DNA of 64,000 nucleotides from Spirochaetaceae bacterium 4572_59 (lineage in GTDB: Bacteria > Spirochaetota > Spirochaetia > DSM-2461), in assembly GCA_002084805.1 (NCBI GenBank), contig NBMC01000003.1:1-64000 (forward strand), read 5' to 3'. Made by a program: the position numbers and the translations under genes. The notes below the pieces were generated by a model. It was not told where the DNA came from and ran no database searches. It saw only the letters and a list, made by a program, of their open reading frames with translations. Positions 27,301-36,362 of this stretch are shown here, in pieces (positions within the stretch are counted from its first letter, which is position 1; each line of letters starts with the position of its first letter).

Positions 27301-27597
27301 ACGGCCGAAAAGGTTTATTCTTTCATTGATGTCTGATTTTTCCTGGGTAGGGTCATATACATTCTTTAAAAAATTCAAGCTCAATAGGTTTTCAAGTCTT
27401 GTAAGGTTAGCTTCATGGTAGTCCTGAACCAGATGTTGATTATCCCGTAATCTATTTTGTTGATTTTCAATGATATGCTGACTGAAATATTGACTTTCAA
27501 GATAATGAAAGAAACCTGCGAACGCAACAAAGCTAAAGACACTGACAAGAAGCAACGAGACAATTAATGAAATTAAAATTTTATTTATTTGTCGCAT
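24391..27597 (-). CDS. Large membrane protein with sensor-like ends and hyper-acidic repeats, unknown
   Basis: I do not recognise this 1068-residue protein as a whole. Visible in order: membrane helix (about 8-30), an extracytoplasmic domain of about 260 residues resembling a Cache sensor, a second membrane helix (about 290-312), a cytoplasmic helical region, then several hundred residues of extremely acidic low complexity dominated by EEL and EEQ triplets and by VDVEELDES blocks, and finally a GAF-like domain (about 925-1068). No histidine kinase, GGDEF, EAL or methyl-accepting domain is visible. The ATG at 27597 has AAAGG upstream but follows the rplQ terminator by only 15 nt, leaving no room for a promoter between them. 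The repeats are DNA tandem arrays, so copy number may vary. Confidence 0.7.
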   Translation of the reverse strand: MRQINKILISLIVSLLLVSVFSFVAFAGFFHYLESQYFSQHIIENQQNRLRDNQHLVQDYHEANLTRLENLLSLNFLKNVYDPTQEKSDINERINLFGRLKDELIGFQSVKIIDDKGLSILYSSDDQDVRQRNSNRIFYKLWKNSPDYNEDLSFIKSENSDGRYEYDHLSKRILYFFPAFDQYGLFKGTVVFYFSINGMQDHLFRNGGVSDIDRLQLLNSETILYNLSSSQKKLLNDNLSQFITNAGQGNYIQHIAAMNESEYYLIQEVPENGKPSIMAVSGDELELGIEYKILLLGTLFVTVFLLLFLLFNLKQDNDLALRQKVRKFQLTFLKELIDAQETLDWESYESEFASRKEEVKKELLKGFSVKYKENNKEKIDSLIDSRWVEIIQVLKSKKIQEPDEPQFSVSDMEQMIKSALTDAHFTIENADVKNLSAQSLHKAIPAAARPMQPVDVEELDESEDSDDLEELDELEELDELEDEAVQVQGRPVDVEELDESGDSDDLEELEELEELEELEELEELEELEELEASVEPIETEAIESIEVSGEINNVEDNAEFKNKSNQTPELEINLDDKSIDFNIDELIASMDVDEISKNLENRYNNLVSDMNSSQDDELEELEVFPEISPLVEETLFEKLEYLPDYDEGLDVYDLIEINSDNFESIHVLDLCDGYNLNYSLIAQKSMELNSVDVPKSIPSNATMIIDQETNSNNHDTDKLIELDIISPWEHYGARGIPGPFGRNPSPDSEAITSEDEMGDGSKRKNIDTTDHIKNESSLEEQEELEELEEQEEQEEQEEQEEQEEQEELEELEELEELEELEELEELEELEELEELEELEELEELEEISAQLIIDYSDFISLSDYFYSETTSADNSTLLMSSDESVTADNESSGIAGLIQTMTDDLLPLGNDEDYNEDEDRSEITEHGRLRFVPEGLDFDHFRDSYKKGPLGLLKALRDLTREFDALSGVLYELSDGNVLPVHSIGINEEGVDSLRSDTMGKKLFDLLKDDQVVYIRDRKKSDYNSYFEHLDFSLFNTGVFIPLKSTHSFDFIYLGFKDPSSCFMEKIS
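25060..25266 (-). repeat. About 23-copy 9-bp tandem repeat inside a coding sequence
   Basis: On the plus strand the unit is TTCTTCCAG, with variants TTCTTCCAA and TTCTTCCTG, running without gaps. In the sense frame the units encode Glu-Glu-Leu or Glu-Glu-Gln. Variant types are clustered (a block of CAA units, a block of CTG units), as expected from slippage or unequal exchange. Because the unit is 9 bp, copy changes keep the frame. Confidence 0.95.
26005..26080 (-). repeat. Second 9-bp EEL-type repeat block
   Basis: A shorter array of TTCCTCAAG, TTCTTCCAG and CTCCTCAAG units coding for Glu/Leu triplets in the same protein. It is more degenerate than the block at 25060. Confidence 0.8.
26071..26242 (-). 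repeat. 58-bp near-identical direct repeat pair
   Basis: Copies at 26071-26128 and 26185-26242 differ at one base. They are offset by 114 bp, an exact 38 codons, and both encode the PVDVEELDES-(E/G)-DSDDLEEL segment. An in-frame segmental duplication within the acidic protein gene. Confidence 0.9.
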
Positions 27598-27611
27598 TCA
27601 ACCTTTCATTC

Positions 27612-27658
27612 CTAAAAAAAATAAGGAAGACACTCCTAAAAAGGAGAGTTCTTCCTTA
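27612..27658 (-). terminator. Terminator after rplQ (end of the S10-spc-alpha cluster)
   Basis: A long stem TAAGGAAGA/TCTTCCTTA (27650-27658 with 27622-27630), extended by an imperfect CTCTCC/GGAG part, is followed on the minus strand by TTTTTTTTAGG. This is the strongest terminator in the window. The ribosome binding site of the next gene follows immediately. Confidence 0.9.
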
Positions 27659-27721
27659 CTAATATCGTGAAATTAATGATGTAACCTTAGAAATTAATTA
27701 AGATTTGCTTTCAGCAATATC

Positions 27722-28120
27722 TTATTTCTCTGCAGATTTTTTTGCAGAACTCTCTTCGGAATTTACTTTTTCCACCAGTTCGAGGAGTACCATTTCGGCA
27801 GCATCTCCCTGACGAAAACCCAATTTAAGGACTCTGGTGTAACCACCAGGCCTTTCTGTAAAACGGGGTGCAATCTCAGTAAAAAGCTTATTAAGGATAT
27901 CTTTATCCCAAATTGCTTTTGCTACTATTCTACGATTGTGCACAGAATCAACTTTAGCTCTGGTAATCATTTTTTCAGCTGTTTTTCTGATTTCCATAGC
28001 CTTAGTTTTAGTGGTTTTAATTCTCTCATGCTTGAACAGAGAAGTAACCATGTTTCTGTGAAGGGCTTTTCTGTGACTGGCTTTACGGCCTAGTCTGTTA
28101 AAACCGATTCGATTATGCAT
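27722..28120 (-). CDS. rplQ: 50S ribosomal protein L17
   Basis: A 132-residue L17, with the typical start [20 protein letters not shown] and the [19 protein letters not shown] signature. A Lys/Ser-rich tail ([11 protein letters not shown]) extends beyond the core fold. It lies 2 nt after rpoA and closes the ribosomal gene cluster before the strong terminator. Confidence 0.97.
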   Translation of the reverse strand: MHNRIGFNRLGRKASHRKALHRNMVTSLFKHERIKTTKTKAMEIRKTAEKMITRAKVDSVHNRRIVAKAIWDKDILNKLFTEIAPRFTERPGGYTRVLKLGFRQGDAAEMVLLELVEKVNSEESSAKKSAEK

Positions 28121-28122
28121 GA

Positions 28123-29163
28123 CTATTCTTCCTTATTATTTTCAAGTTTAATTGTTTTCTTCAAAACGCTGTAGTCAACCATTCCAAGAGAAAGATTCCA
28201 TTCCTTCAGTTTTTCTTTAATTTCCATCAAAGATTTCTTACCAAAGTTTCTGGTTTTTGCAATATCTTCCTCGGTTCTCCTGGTCAAATCACCAATAGTT
28301 TTAATATTAGCATTTTTCAGACAATTACTTGAACGTACAGACAGTTCCAGTTCTTCAACTGGTGTATCCAGAAGAGCTTTAATACGCTCTTCTTCTTCAT
28401 CAACTTCATCATCTCCAACCACATCATCCTCATCAAAATTGATGAATATAGTGAAATGATCTTTTGCAATCTTTGCTGATTCAGCCAGAGCATCTTCAGG
28501 AGAAATAGTACCGTCAGTCCAGATTTCAAGAATGAGCTTATCAAAGTCAGATCTCTGTCCAACACGGGTATTTTCTACTTCATAGCGCACTTTTTTAATT
28601 GGTGAAAAAATTGAATCCACAGGAATGGTTCCAACAACATCAATGTATTTCTCATTGAGTTCGGAAGGAACATATCCCCGACCGAGATCGATTTGTATTT
28701 CGAATTCTAGATCGGCATTTTCCATCAAAGTACAAAGCTGAAGATCTTTATTTGTAACAACCACACCATCTTTTTCAAGATCAGCACCGGTTAATGTACC
28801 AGCACCTTTCCATTCAATCAGTATAGTTTTTTCCTCAATATCTTCCGGCAGGCTTAATTGCAGTGATTTTAAATTACTAATAAATTCGGGAGTATCTTCT
28901 ACAACCTCAGGAATAGATTCAAATTCACTTGTTATGACATGAGCATTACCGTCTTTATTATAGCTGGTAACCCTCACAGCTGTTATGGCATATCCCTGAA
29001 TCGAGGATAACAGGATCCGGCGCAAGGAATTTCCTATTGTCGCACCATATCCCCTCTCAAAAGGATAAGCCATAAACTTCCCATAATTTGATTCTTGCTC
29101 ACCATGTTCAAAGGTGATACCTTTTGGTCGTTTAAATCCCTTTAAAAGGTTTTTACGTGCCAT
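28123..29163 (-). CDS. rpoA: RNA polymerase alpha subunit
   Basis: 346 residues. The N-terminal dimerisation domain (about 1-235, with [24 protein letters not shown] near residue 26) nucleates RNA polymerase assembly. A linker rich in Asp and Glu follows, then the C-terminal domain (about 265-335; [22 protein letters not shown]), which contacts UP elements and activators. The A-rich tract above the promoter at 166 would suit it. It lies in the alpha operon between rpsK and rplQ; rpsD, often located here in other bacteria, is absent. Confidence 0.97.
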   Translation of the reverse strand: MARKNLLKGFKRPKGITFEHGEQESNYGKFMAYPFERGYGATIGNSLRRILLSSIQGYAITAVRVTSYNKDGNAHVITSEFESIPEVVEDTPEFISNLKSLQLSLPEDIEEKTILIEWKGAGTLTGADLEKDGVVVTNKDLQLCTLMENADLEFEIQIDLGRGYVPSELNEKYIDVVGTIPVDSIFSPIKKVRYEVENTRVGQRSDFDKLILEIWTDGTISPEDALAESAKIAKDHFTIFINFDEDDVVGDDEVDEEEERIKALLDTPVEELELSVRSSNCLKNANIKTIGDLTRRTEEDIAKTRNFGKKSLMEIKEKLKEWNLSLGMVDYSVLKKTIKLENNKEE

Positions 29164-29217
29164 TTCTGCTCCTTACTAAGAATAAGCGATCCTGCTGGTT
29201 TTCCTGATTAATTCAGT

Positions 29218-29246
29218 AAAATAATCCTGCTATCACTATATTACAA
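29218..29246 (-). promoter_or_regulatory. Possible internal promoter before rpoA
   Basis: TTGTAA (29241-29246), 17 bp, TATTTT (29218-29223) in the 83-nt rpsK-rpoA gap, unusually long for this cluster. Each box matches at 4 of 6 positions, so support is weak. Confidence 0.25.
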
Positions 29247-29633
29247 TTAGACTCTTCTACTCTTTTTAGGTCTGCATCCGTTATGAGGAATGGGAGTAAT
29301 ATCTTTAATTGATCTTACTTTTAATCCTAAGCCGCCAAGTGATCTAATGGCAGATTCTCTACCGACACCGGGACCTTTAACGAAAACATTCACTTCCTTG
29401 AGACCGAAATCCAATGCTCTGTTTGCAGCAGTTTCAGCAGTTGTCTGCGCTGCATAAGGAGTAGATTTTTTAGCACCCTTAAAACCAAGAGAACCAGCAC
29501 TACTCCATGATATAGCATTACCTTTCAAGTCGGTAATTGTTACTATTGTATTATTAAAGGTAGCCTGAATATAGACATTACCCTCATATATACTTTTCTT
29601 TTCTTTTCTTTTTTTTGCCTTAGCCAATTTCAA
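29247..29633 (-). CDS. rpsK: 30S ribosomal protein S11
   Basis: 128 residues. The core [30 protein letters not shown] and the C-terminal [13 protein letters not shown] are standard for S11, which lines the mRNA exit cleft of the 30S platform. The N-terminal KAKKRKEKK stretch is rRNA-binding. It follows rpsM by 15 nt. Confidence 0.97.
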   Translation of the reverse strand: MKLAKAKKRKEKKSIYEGNVYIQATFNNTIVTITDLKGNAISWSSAGSLGFKGAKKSTPYAAQTTAETAANRALDFGLKEVNVFVKGPGVGRESAIRSLGGLGLKVRSIKDITPIPHNGCRPKKSRRV

Positions 29634-29648
29634 AAACCTCCAACCGCT

Positions 29649-30014
29649 CTACTTTTTCTTCTTAGCGACGGTTTTAACTTTACCCTTTCTGGTACGGGCA
29701 TTTGTCTTGGTTCTCTGTCCGTTAACGGGGAGACCTCTCCGATGACGAAGACCCCGGTAACAACCGATATCCATTAGTCTCTTGATATTCAAGGCGACTT
29801 CAGATCTCAGACGACCTTCTACTTTATATTCATTTTCAATCAACTTACGAAGTTCATTAACTTCTTCAGCTGTGAGATCGTTAATTCTTTTTTCAGGATC
29901 AACACCAGTTTTTGCACAGATATCTTTAGCAGAAGTTCTACCTATACCAAAGATATAAGTCAGTGCAATATCTGTATGCTTGTTAGGTAAATCATTACCT
30001 GCGATACGAGCCAC
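29649..30014 (-). CDS. rpsM: 30S ribosomal protein S13
   Basis: 121 residues, with the helix-hairpin region [14 protein letters not shown] and the C-terminal [25 protein letters not shown] that contacts tRNA and h41 in the 30S head. It lies 12 nt after rpmJ and is the first 30S gene of the alpha segment. Confidence 0.97.
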   Translation of the reverse strand: MARIAGNDLPNKHTDIALTYIFGIGRTSAKDICAKTGVDPEKRINDLTAEEVNELRKLIENEYKVEGRLRSEVALNIKRLMDIGCYRGLRHRRGLPVNGQRTKTNARTRKGKVKTVAKKKK

Positions 30015-30026
30015 TTATGGTCCCTC

Positions 30027-30140
30027 CTACTTTTGTCTCTGTTTATGTTTTGGGTTTTCACACACGATTCTCAGGACACCCCTTCTCCTGATTACCTTAC
30101 ACTTATCGCAAATAGGTTTTACACTTGCTCTAACTTTCAT
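30027..30140 (-). CDS. rpmJ: 50S ribosomal protein L36
   Basis: A 37-residue L36: begins [20 protein letters not shown] and ends NPKHKQRQK. Cys11 and Cys14 with Cys27 and His32 form the zinc knuckle, so this is the zinc-binding (C+) form. It sits between secY and rpsM, as in most bacteria, with a 13-nt gap to secY. Confidence 0.95.
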   Translation of the reverse strand: MKVRASVKPICDKCKVIRRRGVLRIVCENPKHKQRQK

Positions 30141-30153
30141 TATCATTCACCTC

Positions 30154-31485
30154 TTATAGGTTTCTTGTTCTCAGTTTCCCTCGTTTCACAAGCCCGTCAT
30201 GATGATGCATCTTAAGATGACCTTCAATCTGACTCATTGTATCAAGGTCAACACCGACCATGATCAACAACGAAGTACCTCCCATCAAATATGCAACCTG
30301 CTGGGGAAAACCAAACAGATTTATGATAAAGGAAGGAATCAATGCAATCAATGCCAAAAATATAGCTCCGGGTAAAACAATACGATTAAGTACTCTAGAA
30401 AGGTACTCTTCCATGTTTTCGGAACGAATTCCTGGTATTGAACCGCCATTTTCTCTTATTTGCCTAGCAATTTCAATAGGATTCATAGAAACCTGAGTGT
30501 AAAAGTAAGCAAAAAAGATAATTAACAACGAATATAAAACAAGGTAGGGGGCGCCGTTCGGCCGGAGCCAACTGGCAATCTGAGACCATGTTTTACTGCT
30601 GCTACCTAAAGTTCCTGCAATCTGCAGGGGAAAAGTCAGAATGGATGATGCAAAAATTACAGGTATTACTCCACTAGGATTGATCTTGATAGGGATGTAG
30701 GTATTCTGCGCCCCATAGATCTTTCTTCCAACAATTCTCTTAGCATAATTAACAGGAATTTTTCTTTGTCCCTGCTGTTCGTAGATCACCAGCATAATGA
30801 TACCAACAAACATAAGCAGAGCGAATATAACAAAAACCGGGTTAAGACTTCCACTGCGAATCTCTTTTCCCAGGACACTAAACGCACCAGGCATTCTAGC
30901 AACGATACCGGCAAAAATCAGCATTGAGATACCGTTTCCAATACCCTTTGCATTGATCTGTTCACCAATCCACATCAGAAACATAGTTCCTGTTGTAACG
31001 GTTAACATAGCGACAACTGTGTATCTCCAGCCAACCATAGAAGGAATAATCGCATCCGGTATCCTGCTGGCATAAACTGTTACAGCGTATGACTGAATAA
31101 TACAGACAACAACTGTTCCAAAACGAATAAGTTTCTGAATCTTCTTTTTACCACCGTCCTCTTCCGATATTTTTTTTAACATTGGAAATACCAGTAGCAA
31201 AAGCTGCATGATAATGGACATGGAAATATAGGGCATAATACCCAACATAAAGATAGAGAAGTTCTTAAAAGCTCCACCGGCAAAAAAGTCAAGATACTCA
31301 GTAATTCCCATAGAAGAACCAGATTGAGCCTGGTTCAAAAAGTAAATACTAAGCGCCGAAGCATCAATACCGGGAATCGGCAATATAGCACCAAGCCTGA
31401 AGACAATCAGCATACTAAGAGTGAAGAGGATTTTAAACCTCAGCTCTTTGATTCGAAACACATCGTAAAGTGGATTACCTGCCAT
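30154..31485 (-). CDS. secY: Preprotein translocase subunit SecY
   Basis: 443 residues with about ten membrane helices; central channel of the Sec system, partner of SecE (gene at 53579) and SecA. Family marks: DFFAGGAFKNFSIFMLGIMPYISMSI near the plug and TM2, and the cytoplasmic loop with NPIEIARQIRENGGSIPGIR. It lies after rplO (10 nt), the standard spc-operon position. adk, map and infA, which often follow secY, are absent. Confidence 0.96.
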   Translation of the reverse strand: MAGNPLYDVFRIKELRFKILFTLSMLIVFRLGAILPIPGIDASALSIYFLNQAQSGSSMGITEYLDFFAGGAFKNFSIFMLGIMPYISMSIIMQLLLLVFPMLKKISEEDGGKKKIQKLIRFGTVVVCIIQSYAVTVYASRIPDAIIPSMVGWRYTVVAMLTVTTGTMFLMWIGEQINAKGIGNGISMLIFAGIVARMPGAFSVLGKEIRSGSLNPVFVIFALLMFVGIIMLVIYEQQGQRKIPVNYAKRIVGRKIYGAQNTYIPIKINPSGVIPVIFASSILTFPLQIAGTLGSSSKTWSQIASWLRPNGAPYLVLYSLLIIFFAYFYTQVSMNPIEIARQIRENGGSIPGIRSENMEEYLSRVLNRIVLPGAIFLALIALIPSFIINLFGFPQQVAYLMGGTSLLIMVGVDLDTMSQIEGHLKMHHHDGLVKRGKLRTRNL

Positions 31486-31495
31486 ATATTACCAA

Positions 31496-31957
31496 CTATT
31501 CCTGTACGGATTCTGTTAATGCGACTTTACCACCGGCTTTTTCAATTTTATCAACTGCTCCGGCAGAAACCTTTTTAATCTGGACATCCAGCTTCTTAGT
31601 GAGATCACCGCTGCCAAGAATCTTGACATTGGTTTCAGATTTTTTGATCAATCCTTTTGCAACTAAGGTTTCAAGAGAAACAACTTCACCATCACTGTAG
31701 TTTTTCTCAATAAGAGAAAGATTCACAGGAACGTATACTTTCTTGAAAGGCATGTTGGAGAAACCCCTTGACGCAACACGGCGATAAATGGGCATCTGTC
31801 CACCTTCAAAACCGGGTCTGACATTTCCACCAGAACGTGAATTTTGTCCCTTATGACCTCTACCGGAAGTTTTTCCGGTACCGGCACCATGACCGCGGCC
31901 GAGAACTTTCTTGTTACGATTAGCACCTGCAGGTGCTTTCAGTTCAAAACTACTCAT
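31496..31957 (-). CDS. rplO: 50S ribosomal protein L15
   Basis: 153 residues. Glycine-rich RNA-binding N-terminal arm (KVLGRGHGAGTGKTSGRGHKGQNSRSGG) and C-terminal globular domain. It follows rpmD by 2 nt. Confidence 0.97.
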   Translation of the reverse strand: MSSFELKAPAGANRNKKVLGRGHGAGTGKTSGRGHKGQNSRSGGNVRPGFEGGQMPIYRRVASRGFSNMPFKKVYVPVNLSLIEKNYSDGEVVSLETLVAKGLIKKSETNVKILGSGDLTKKLDVQIKKVSAGAVDKIEKAGGKVALTESVQE

Positions 31958-31959
31958 AA

Positions 31960-32154
31960 CTAGTTAATCTCCTCAACTTCAATCAAGTGTGAAATCGACT
32001 CAACCATACCCATTACAGCAGGATTTACATCCTTCTCCACTACGGAGTTCAGTTTACCAAGCCCAAGAGCTTTTACTGTTTTTTTCTGTTCAGGTTTACG
32101 ACCGATTGTACTACGAACGAGCTTTACCCGAATTTTTTTCGATTTAGCTGCCAT
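31960..32154 (-). CDS. rpmD: 50S ribosomal protein L30
   Basis: 64 residues with the L30 core [30 protein letters not shown]. It starts 1 nt after rpsE. L30 is one of the dispensable large-subunit proteins and is missing in some bacteria; here it is complete. Confidence 0.95.
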   Translation of the reverse strand: MAAKSKKIRVKLVRSTIGRKPEQKKTVKALGLGKLNSVVEKDVNPAVMGMVESISHLIEVEEIN

Positions 32155-32155
32155 A

Positions 32156-32662
32156 TCAACCCCACAACTCTTTTATGGATTTACCACGACCAGCGGCAAG
32201 TTCTCCAGCATCAAAAATATTTTCAAGACCGTTAAAAACACTTTTAACAATGTTCATTGTATTTTTTGAACCGAGAGATTTTGCCAGAATATCATGGATA
32301 CCAGCTGCTTCCATTACCGCACGAACTGGTCCACCGGCAATAATACCGGTACCAGGTGCTGCAGGTTTCAGCAGTACTGATGCACTCTTAAACTCACCCA
32401 GGATTTCATGAGGAATAGTGGCTTTCTTCAAAGGAACCATTATCAGGTTCTTCTTTGCTTTATCAACACTTTTCCGTATCGCTTCAGCAACATCATTGGC
32501 CTTACCGAATCCGTAACCTACACGACCTTTGCCATCACCAATAACCATTAGAGCAGAGAAGGACATTTTCCGTCCTCCCTTAACAGCTTTGGAAACCCGG
32601 TTCAGTCTAATGAGTTTTTCTGTAAACTCTTTTTCTTCTTTGTTTCTTTCTTTAAACGCCAT
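32156..32662 (-). CDS. rpsE: 30S ribosomal protein S5
   Basis: 168 residues: double-stranded-RNA-binding-like N-terminal domain ([32 protein letters not shown]) and C-terminal domain with [20 protein letters not shown]5 takes part in decoding fidelity. It follows rplR by 11 nt. Confidence 0.97.
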   Translation of the reverse strand: MAFKERNKEEKEFTEKLIRLNRVSKAVKGGRKMSFSALMVIGDGKGRVGYGFGKANDVAEAIRKSVDKAKKNLIMVPLKKATIPHEILGEFKSASVLLKPAAPGTGIIAGGPVRAVMEAAGIHDILAKSLGSKNTMNIVKSVFNGLENIFDAGELAAGRGKSIKELWG

Positions 32663-32673
32663 ACCTCAACCTC

Positions 32674-33033
32674 TTAAAACTGAATGCCTTCTTCTCTGGC
32701 AGCGTCGGCGAGTGCTTTGATAACACCATGGTACATATAACCGTTTCTATCGAATACGATTGTAGTAATGTTAGCAGCTTTCATCCGCTCACCAATGATC
32801 TTTCCCATTATCGCTCCACCCTCAACATTAGTTTTGGTGGCGGAGAGATCCTTTTCAAGAGTTGATGCACTGACTAGAGTATGGCCTTTAATATCATCAA
32901 TAACCTGAACACTCAAGTTCTTGTTACTCTTAAATACAGTCAGACGAGGTCTTTCAGCGGTACCGGAGATTTTTTTCCGGACATGTCCTTTTCTCTGCAG
33001 TCTTTTAGCCTGCTTCTGTTTAATCCTATCCAT
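32674..33033 (-). CDS. rplR: 50S ribosomal protein L18
   Basis: 119 residues. Binds 5S rRNA with L5; the basic N-terminus (KQKQAKRLQRKGHVRKKISG), RPRLTVFKSNKNLSVQVIDD and the ending FDRNGYMYHGVIKALADAAREEGIQF are typical. 10 nt after rplF. Confidence 0.97.
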   Translation of the reverse strand: MDRIKQKQAKRLQRKGHVRKKISGTAERPRLTVFKSNKNLSVQVIDDIKGHTLVSASTLEKDLSATKTNVEGGAIMGKIIGERMKAANITTIVFDRNGYMYHGVIKALADAAREEGIQF

Positions 33034-33043
33034 ACCCTATAAC

Positions 33044-33580
33044 CTACTTAACACCGGATTTACCGACTTTACGTCTGATATGTTCAGTTTCATACTTGAT
33101 ACCTTTACCTTTGTAAGGTTCGGGAGGTCTAAGACCGCGAATCTCACTGGCAACAAGTCCAACTTTTTCTTTACTGATACCGGAAACAGTAACTTTGTTT
33201 CCTTCAACGACAGCTGTAATACCCTCGGGCATCATGTATTCAATAGAAGTAGAATACCCCAGGCTGAAAAGAATACTCTTTCCTTTTACTTCTGCTCTAT
33301 AACCAACACCGTTGATAATCAGAGCTTTACTGAAACCATTGGTTACACCAGTAACCATATTCTCCAGTAATTTCCTGTAAAGGCCGTGCATGGATTTAGC
33401 ACGTTTGGAGTCATCTTTTCTACTTACAACGACTTCACCGTCTTTAATATCAAAACTGACTTCAGGAAGGAAGTCCTGATTCAGTTCTCCCTTTGATCCC
33501 TTTACTGTCAGCAGATTATTTTTTACTGCAACAGTTACCCCTTTGGGGACTGTTACGGGTTTTAAACCGATACGAGACAT
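33044..33580 (-). CDS. rplF: 50S ribosomal protein L6
   Basis: 178 residues with two repeated alpha/beta domains; begins MSRIGLKPVTVPKGV and ends with the conserved RPPEPYKGKGIKYETEHIRRKVGKSG. It sits near the sarcin-ricin loop in the 50S subunit. 13 nt after rpsH. Confidence 0.97.
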   Translation of the reverse strand: MSRIGLKPVTVPKGVTVAVKNNLLTVKGSKGELNQDFLPEVSFDIKDGEVVVSRKDDSKRAKSMHGLYRKLLENMVTGVTNGFSKALIINGVGYRAEVKGKSILFSLGYSTSIEYMMPEGITAVVEGNKVTVSGISKEKVGLVASEIRGLRPPEPYKGKGIKYETEHIRRKVGKSGVK

Positions 33581-33593
33581 ATAATGCTCCCCC

Positions 33594-33992
33594 TTACCAA
33601 ACTTTACAGATTATTTCCCCACCAACTTTATTCAAAGTTGCTTTTTTACCAGTGGTTACACCGGTAGATGTGGAGACAATCAGGGTACCGAAACCATTCA
33701 GTACACGGGGCATATCCCGATATCCTGTATATACACGCCGACCGGGTGTAGATATGGACTGAATACCATGAATGATAGCATTTTCTTTTTCATCATACTT
33801 TAAGAATACACGAATAACACTATTGTCGTCCTGTGTAACTTTCTTAAAGTTTTTGACAAAACCTTCATTCTTTAAGATTTTAATAATTTCCAGCTTGATC
33901 TTGGAAGGATCGATATCAACCTTCTCAAATTTTGCCGAGCTGGCATTTCTTATCTTAGTGAGCATATCCGCTACTGGATCTGAAACACTCAT
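33594..33992 (-). CDS. rpsH: 30S ribosomal protein S8
   Basis: 132 residues. Begins [26 protein letters not shown], ends [26 protein letters not shown]; binds h20-h21 of 16S rRNA. In enterobacteria S8 represses the spc operon; whether that occurs here is not visible. 9 nt after rpsN. Confidence 0.97.
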   Translation of the reverse strand: MSVSDPVADMLTKIRNASSAKFEKVDIDPSKIKLEIIKILKNEGFVKNFKKVTQDDNSVIRVFLKYDEKENAIIHGIQSISTPGRRVYTGYRDMPRVLNGFGTLIVSTSTGVTTGKKATLNKVGGEIICKVW

Positions 33993-34001
33993 TACTTTCT
34001 C

Positions 34002-34187
34002 CTACCAGCTTGATTTTGTAACGCCGGGAATCATGCCTTCATTTGCTAGCTTTCGAAAGCAGATTCTGCACATCTGAAATTTTCTCATATAACCCCGAGG
34101 TCTACCACAGATACGACAACGGTTATATTCCCGTGTGCTGTATTTGGGGGTTCTCTGGGATTTAACGATCATGGATTTCTTTGCCAT
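34002..34187 (-). CDS. rpsN: 30S ribosomal protein S14, zinc-binding type
   Basis: 61 residues, the short type Z form with [10 protein letters not shown]...CRICFRK, a four-Cys zinc site, rather than the longer zinc-free paralogue of about 100 residues. Located between rplE and rpsH, the standard position. Confidence 0.97.
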   Translation of the reverse strand: MAKKSMIVKSQRTPKYSTREYNRCRICGRPRGYMRKFQMCRICFRKLANEGMIPGVTKSSW

Positions 34188-34197
34188 CTATAGACTC

Positions 34198-34749
34198 CTA
34201 TTTACTGAAGGGCATTCCGAACTTAGCCAAAAGTGATCTAGCTTCGTCATCCGTTTTCGCCGTTGTTACAATGGCCACATTTAGACCGTTGATCTGTTCA
34301 ATCTTATCGTAGTCAATTTCAGGGAAAATGATCTGTTCGGTAATACCGAGAGAATAATTTCCTCTTCCGTCAAAGGCTTTAGATTTAACTCCTCTAAAGT
34401 CTTTGACACGAGGAAGAGATATATTTATTAGCCGATCCATGAACTCGTACATTTTAACACCGCGAAGTGTTACTTTTGCACCAATTTCTTGTCCCTCACG
34501 GATTTTAAAACCCGCGATTGATTTTCTGGCTTTTGTCTTCATTACCTTCTGACCAGTAATAAGTGACAACTCTTCCACTGCAGCTTCCAACAGCTTCTTG
34601 TTGGTAATTGATTCACCAACACCCATGCTGACTACGATCTTCTCAACCTTGGGAATCTGCATATTGGACTTATATCCAAACTCAGAAAACATTTCCTGAG
34701 CGATCTTATCTGTGTAAACAGTTTTTAATCTTGGTACGTATCCAGCCAT
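34198..34749 (-). CDS. rplE: 50S ribosomal protein L5
   Basis: 183 residues from the ATG at 34749 (MAGYVPRLK), which overlaps the rplX stop in a TAATG junction. An in-frame extension to 34767 lies inside rplX and is not used. Conserved core: [19 protein letters not shown] and the C-terminal [33 protein letters not shown]5 binds 5S rRNA and contacts S13 across the subunit interface. Confidence 0.97.
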   Translation of the reverse strand: MAGYVPRLKTVYTDKIAQEMFSEFGYKSNMQIPKVEKIVVSMGVGESITNKKLLEAAVEELSLITGQKVMKTKARKSIAGFKIREGQEIGAKVTLRGVKMYEFMDRLINISLPRVKDFRGVKSKAFDGRGNYSLGITEQIIFPEIDYDKIEQINGLNVAIVTTAKTDDEARSLLAKFGMPFSK

Positions 34750-35066
34750 TATAAGGATTCCCCACACTTTTTACAAATTCTAACTTTGCTATCTCCGTCA
34801 ACTTTAATACCAATCCGAGTGGGTCCGCATTTTTTACAGAGAACCTGTACATTAGAGATATTGAGGGGAGCTTCTAATTCGATGATGCTGCCTTTTTCGC
34901 CCTGGCTTTTTGGCTTCTGTGCCTTTTTCACCATATTAAGACCTTCAACGATCACTCGCCCGGTATCTCTCTGAATTTTAAGGATTCTACCAGTCTTGCC
35001 ACTGTCTTTTCCAGCCATGACTTGAACCTGGTCACCCTTTTTCACTTTGTATTTCACTTCTGCCAT
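34749..35066 (-). CDS. rplX: 50S ribosomal protein L24
   Basis: 105 residues with a KOW motif ([23 protein letters not shown]) and a C-terminal pair of Cys-x-x-Cys motifs (CKKCGPTR...CKKCG) that form a zinc ribbon. L24 starts 50S assembly at the 5' end of 23S rRNA. The stop overlaps the rplE start by 1 nt. Confidence 0.97.
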   Translation of the reverse strand: MAEVKYKVKKGDQVQVMAGKDSGKTGRILKIQRDTGRVIVEGLNMVKKAQKPKSQGEKGSIIELEAPLNISNVQVLCKKCGPTRIGIKVDGDSKVRICKKCGESL

Positions 35067-35078
35067 CTTAAATATCTC

Positions 35079-35447
35079 CTAGAGTACTTCCGGTGCCAGT
35101 GAAACAATCTTCATAAAGTCCACATCTCTCAGCTCACGGGCTACCGGGCCGAAGATACGCTTTCCTACGGGATTGTTACTAGCATCGATGATAACACAAG
35201 CATTGTCATCGAAACGGATATATGTTCCATCCGGTCTTCTGTACTCTTTATGAGTCCTTACAATAACTGCTTTCTTAACTTCACCCTTTTTAATAGGGGC
35301 ATTAGGAAGGGCATCTTTTACTGCCACGACAATGATATCGCCAACACTGGCATACTTTCTCTTACTTCCGCCGAGAACCTTGATACACATAACCTTTTTT
35401 GCACCAGAGTTATCAGCTACATTTAAATATGTATTATCCTGAATCAT
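35079..35447 (-). CDS. rplN: 50S ribosomal protein L14
   Basis: 122 residues: begins [33 protein letters not shown], a five-stranded barrel that sits at the GTPase-factor side of the subunit and forms an inter-subunit bridge. 15 nt after rpsQ. Confidence 0.97.
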   Translation of the reverse strand: MIQDNTYLNVADNSGAKKVMCIKVLGGSKRKYASVGDIIVVAVKDALPNAPIKKGEVKKAVIVRTHKEYRRPDGTYIRFDDNACVIIDASNNPVGKRIFGPVARELRDVDFMKIVSLAPEVL

Positions 35448-35462
35448 AACTTGCCTCCGGTG

Positions 35463-35732
35463 TTATTTGGCTCTCTCAAGGATTTCCTGAAGAGACCAGC
35501 TTTTATCTTTACTGACAGGTCTGCATTCTTGAATGCGGACAGTATCACCAATATTAGCATCATTCTTTTCATCATGTGCTTTATATTTAACCGATTTGGT
35601 CACATATTTTTTATACAGCGGGTGCAGTTTCTTAGTAGAAATCTGAACAACAATGGTTTTATCCATCTTATTGCTTGTCACCACGCCGGTAAAAACTTTT
35701 TTATTTGTCTTTCTGGATGTCTCTTTTTCCAT
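35463..35732 (-). CDS. rpsQ: 30S ribosomal protein S17
   Basis: 89 residues with the OB-fold core [31 protein letters not shown] and the [13 protein letters not shown] motif. 8 nt after rpmC. Confidence 0.97.
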   Translation of the reverse strand: MEKETSRKTNKKVFTGVVTSNKMDKTIVVQISTKKLHPLYKKYVTKSVKYKAHDEKNDANIGDTVRIQECRPVSKDKSWSLQEILERAK

Positions 35733-35740
35733 GACTTCCC

Positions 35741-35941
35741 CTACGCTTTTCTGATTCCGAGCTTATGCTCATGAATCATAGTATTCAGACGGGCAACACT
35801 TCTTCTCAGATTCCGTTTTTCCATCCGGTTCTCTACGTGACCCAACACCATATCAAATCTGATCTTTTGCAGTTTCTGAGTCAGCTCATCACGTTTTGCG
35901 ACCAGCTCTTCAACTGACAAATCGTTATATTTCGCTTTCAT
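35741..35941 (-). CDS. rpmC: 50S ribosomal protein L29
   Basis: 66 residues forming a helical hairpin ([32 protein letters not shown] then [17 protein letters not shown]), beside the nascent-chain exit. 3 nt after rplP. Confidence 0.96.
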   Translation of the reverse strand: MKAKYNDLSVEELVAKRDELTQKLQKIRFDMVLGHVENRMEKRNLRRSVARLNTMIHEHKLGIRKA

Positions 35942-35944
35942 TAA

Positions 35945-36358
35945 CTACCTCGCTTCCTTAGTTACAAACTTGGTTTTGATAGGCAGTTTCTGACCAGCCA
36001 ATTCCATTGCTCTTTTTGCAAGTTCAATGTCAACTCCGCCGATTTCGAACATAACTGTTCCAGGTTTAACTGCTGCAACCCATTTCTCTGGGTTACCTTT
36101 ACCTTTACCCATTCTGGTTTCAGCGGGTTTTTTAGTATAAGGAATATCCGGAAAAATACGAATCCAAACTTTACCACCTCTTTTGATATGACGAGTCATA
36201 GCAATACGGGCAGCTTCAATCTGTCTAGCAGTAATCCATTTATGATCCAACGCAACCAGTCCGCATTCACCAAAATTGATAGAATTACAACGGGTCGCAT
36301 TACCTTTCATAACGCCTCTCATGCGCTTTCTGTATTTCGTTTTCTTAGGACTCAGCAT
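35945..36358 (-). CDS. rplP: 50S ribosomal protein L16
   Basis: 137 residues: [53 protein letters not shown] start and [29 protein letters not shown] core. It sits near the peptidyl transferase centre and elbow of A-site tRNA. 4 nt after rpsC. Confidence 0.97.
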   Translation of the reverse strand: MLSPKKTKYRKRMRGVMKGNATRCNSINFGECGLVALDHKWITARQIEAARIAMTRHIKRGGKVWIRIFPDIPYTKKPAETRMGKGKGNPEKWVAAVKPGTVMFEIGGVDIELAKRAMELAGQKLPIKTKFVTKEAR

Positions 36359-36362
36359 CTAC

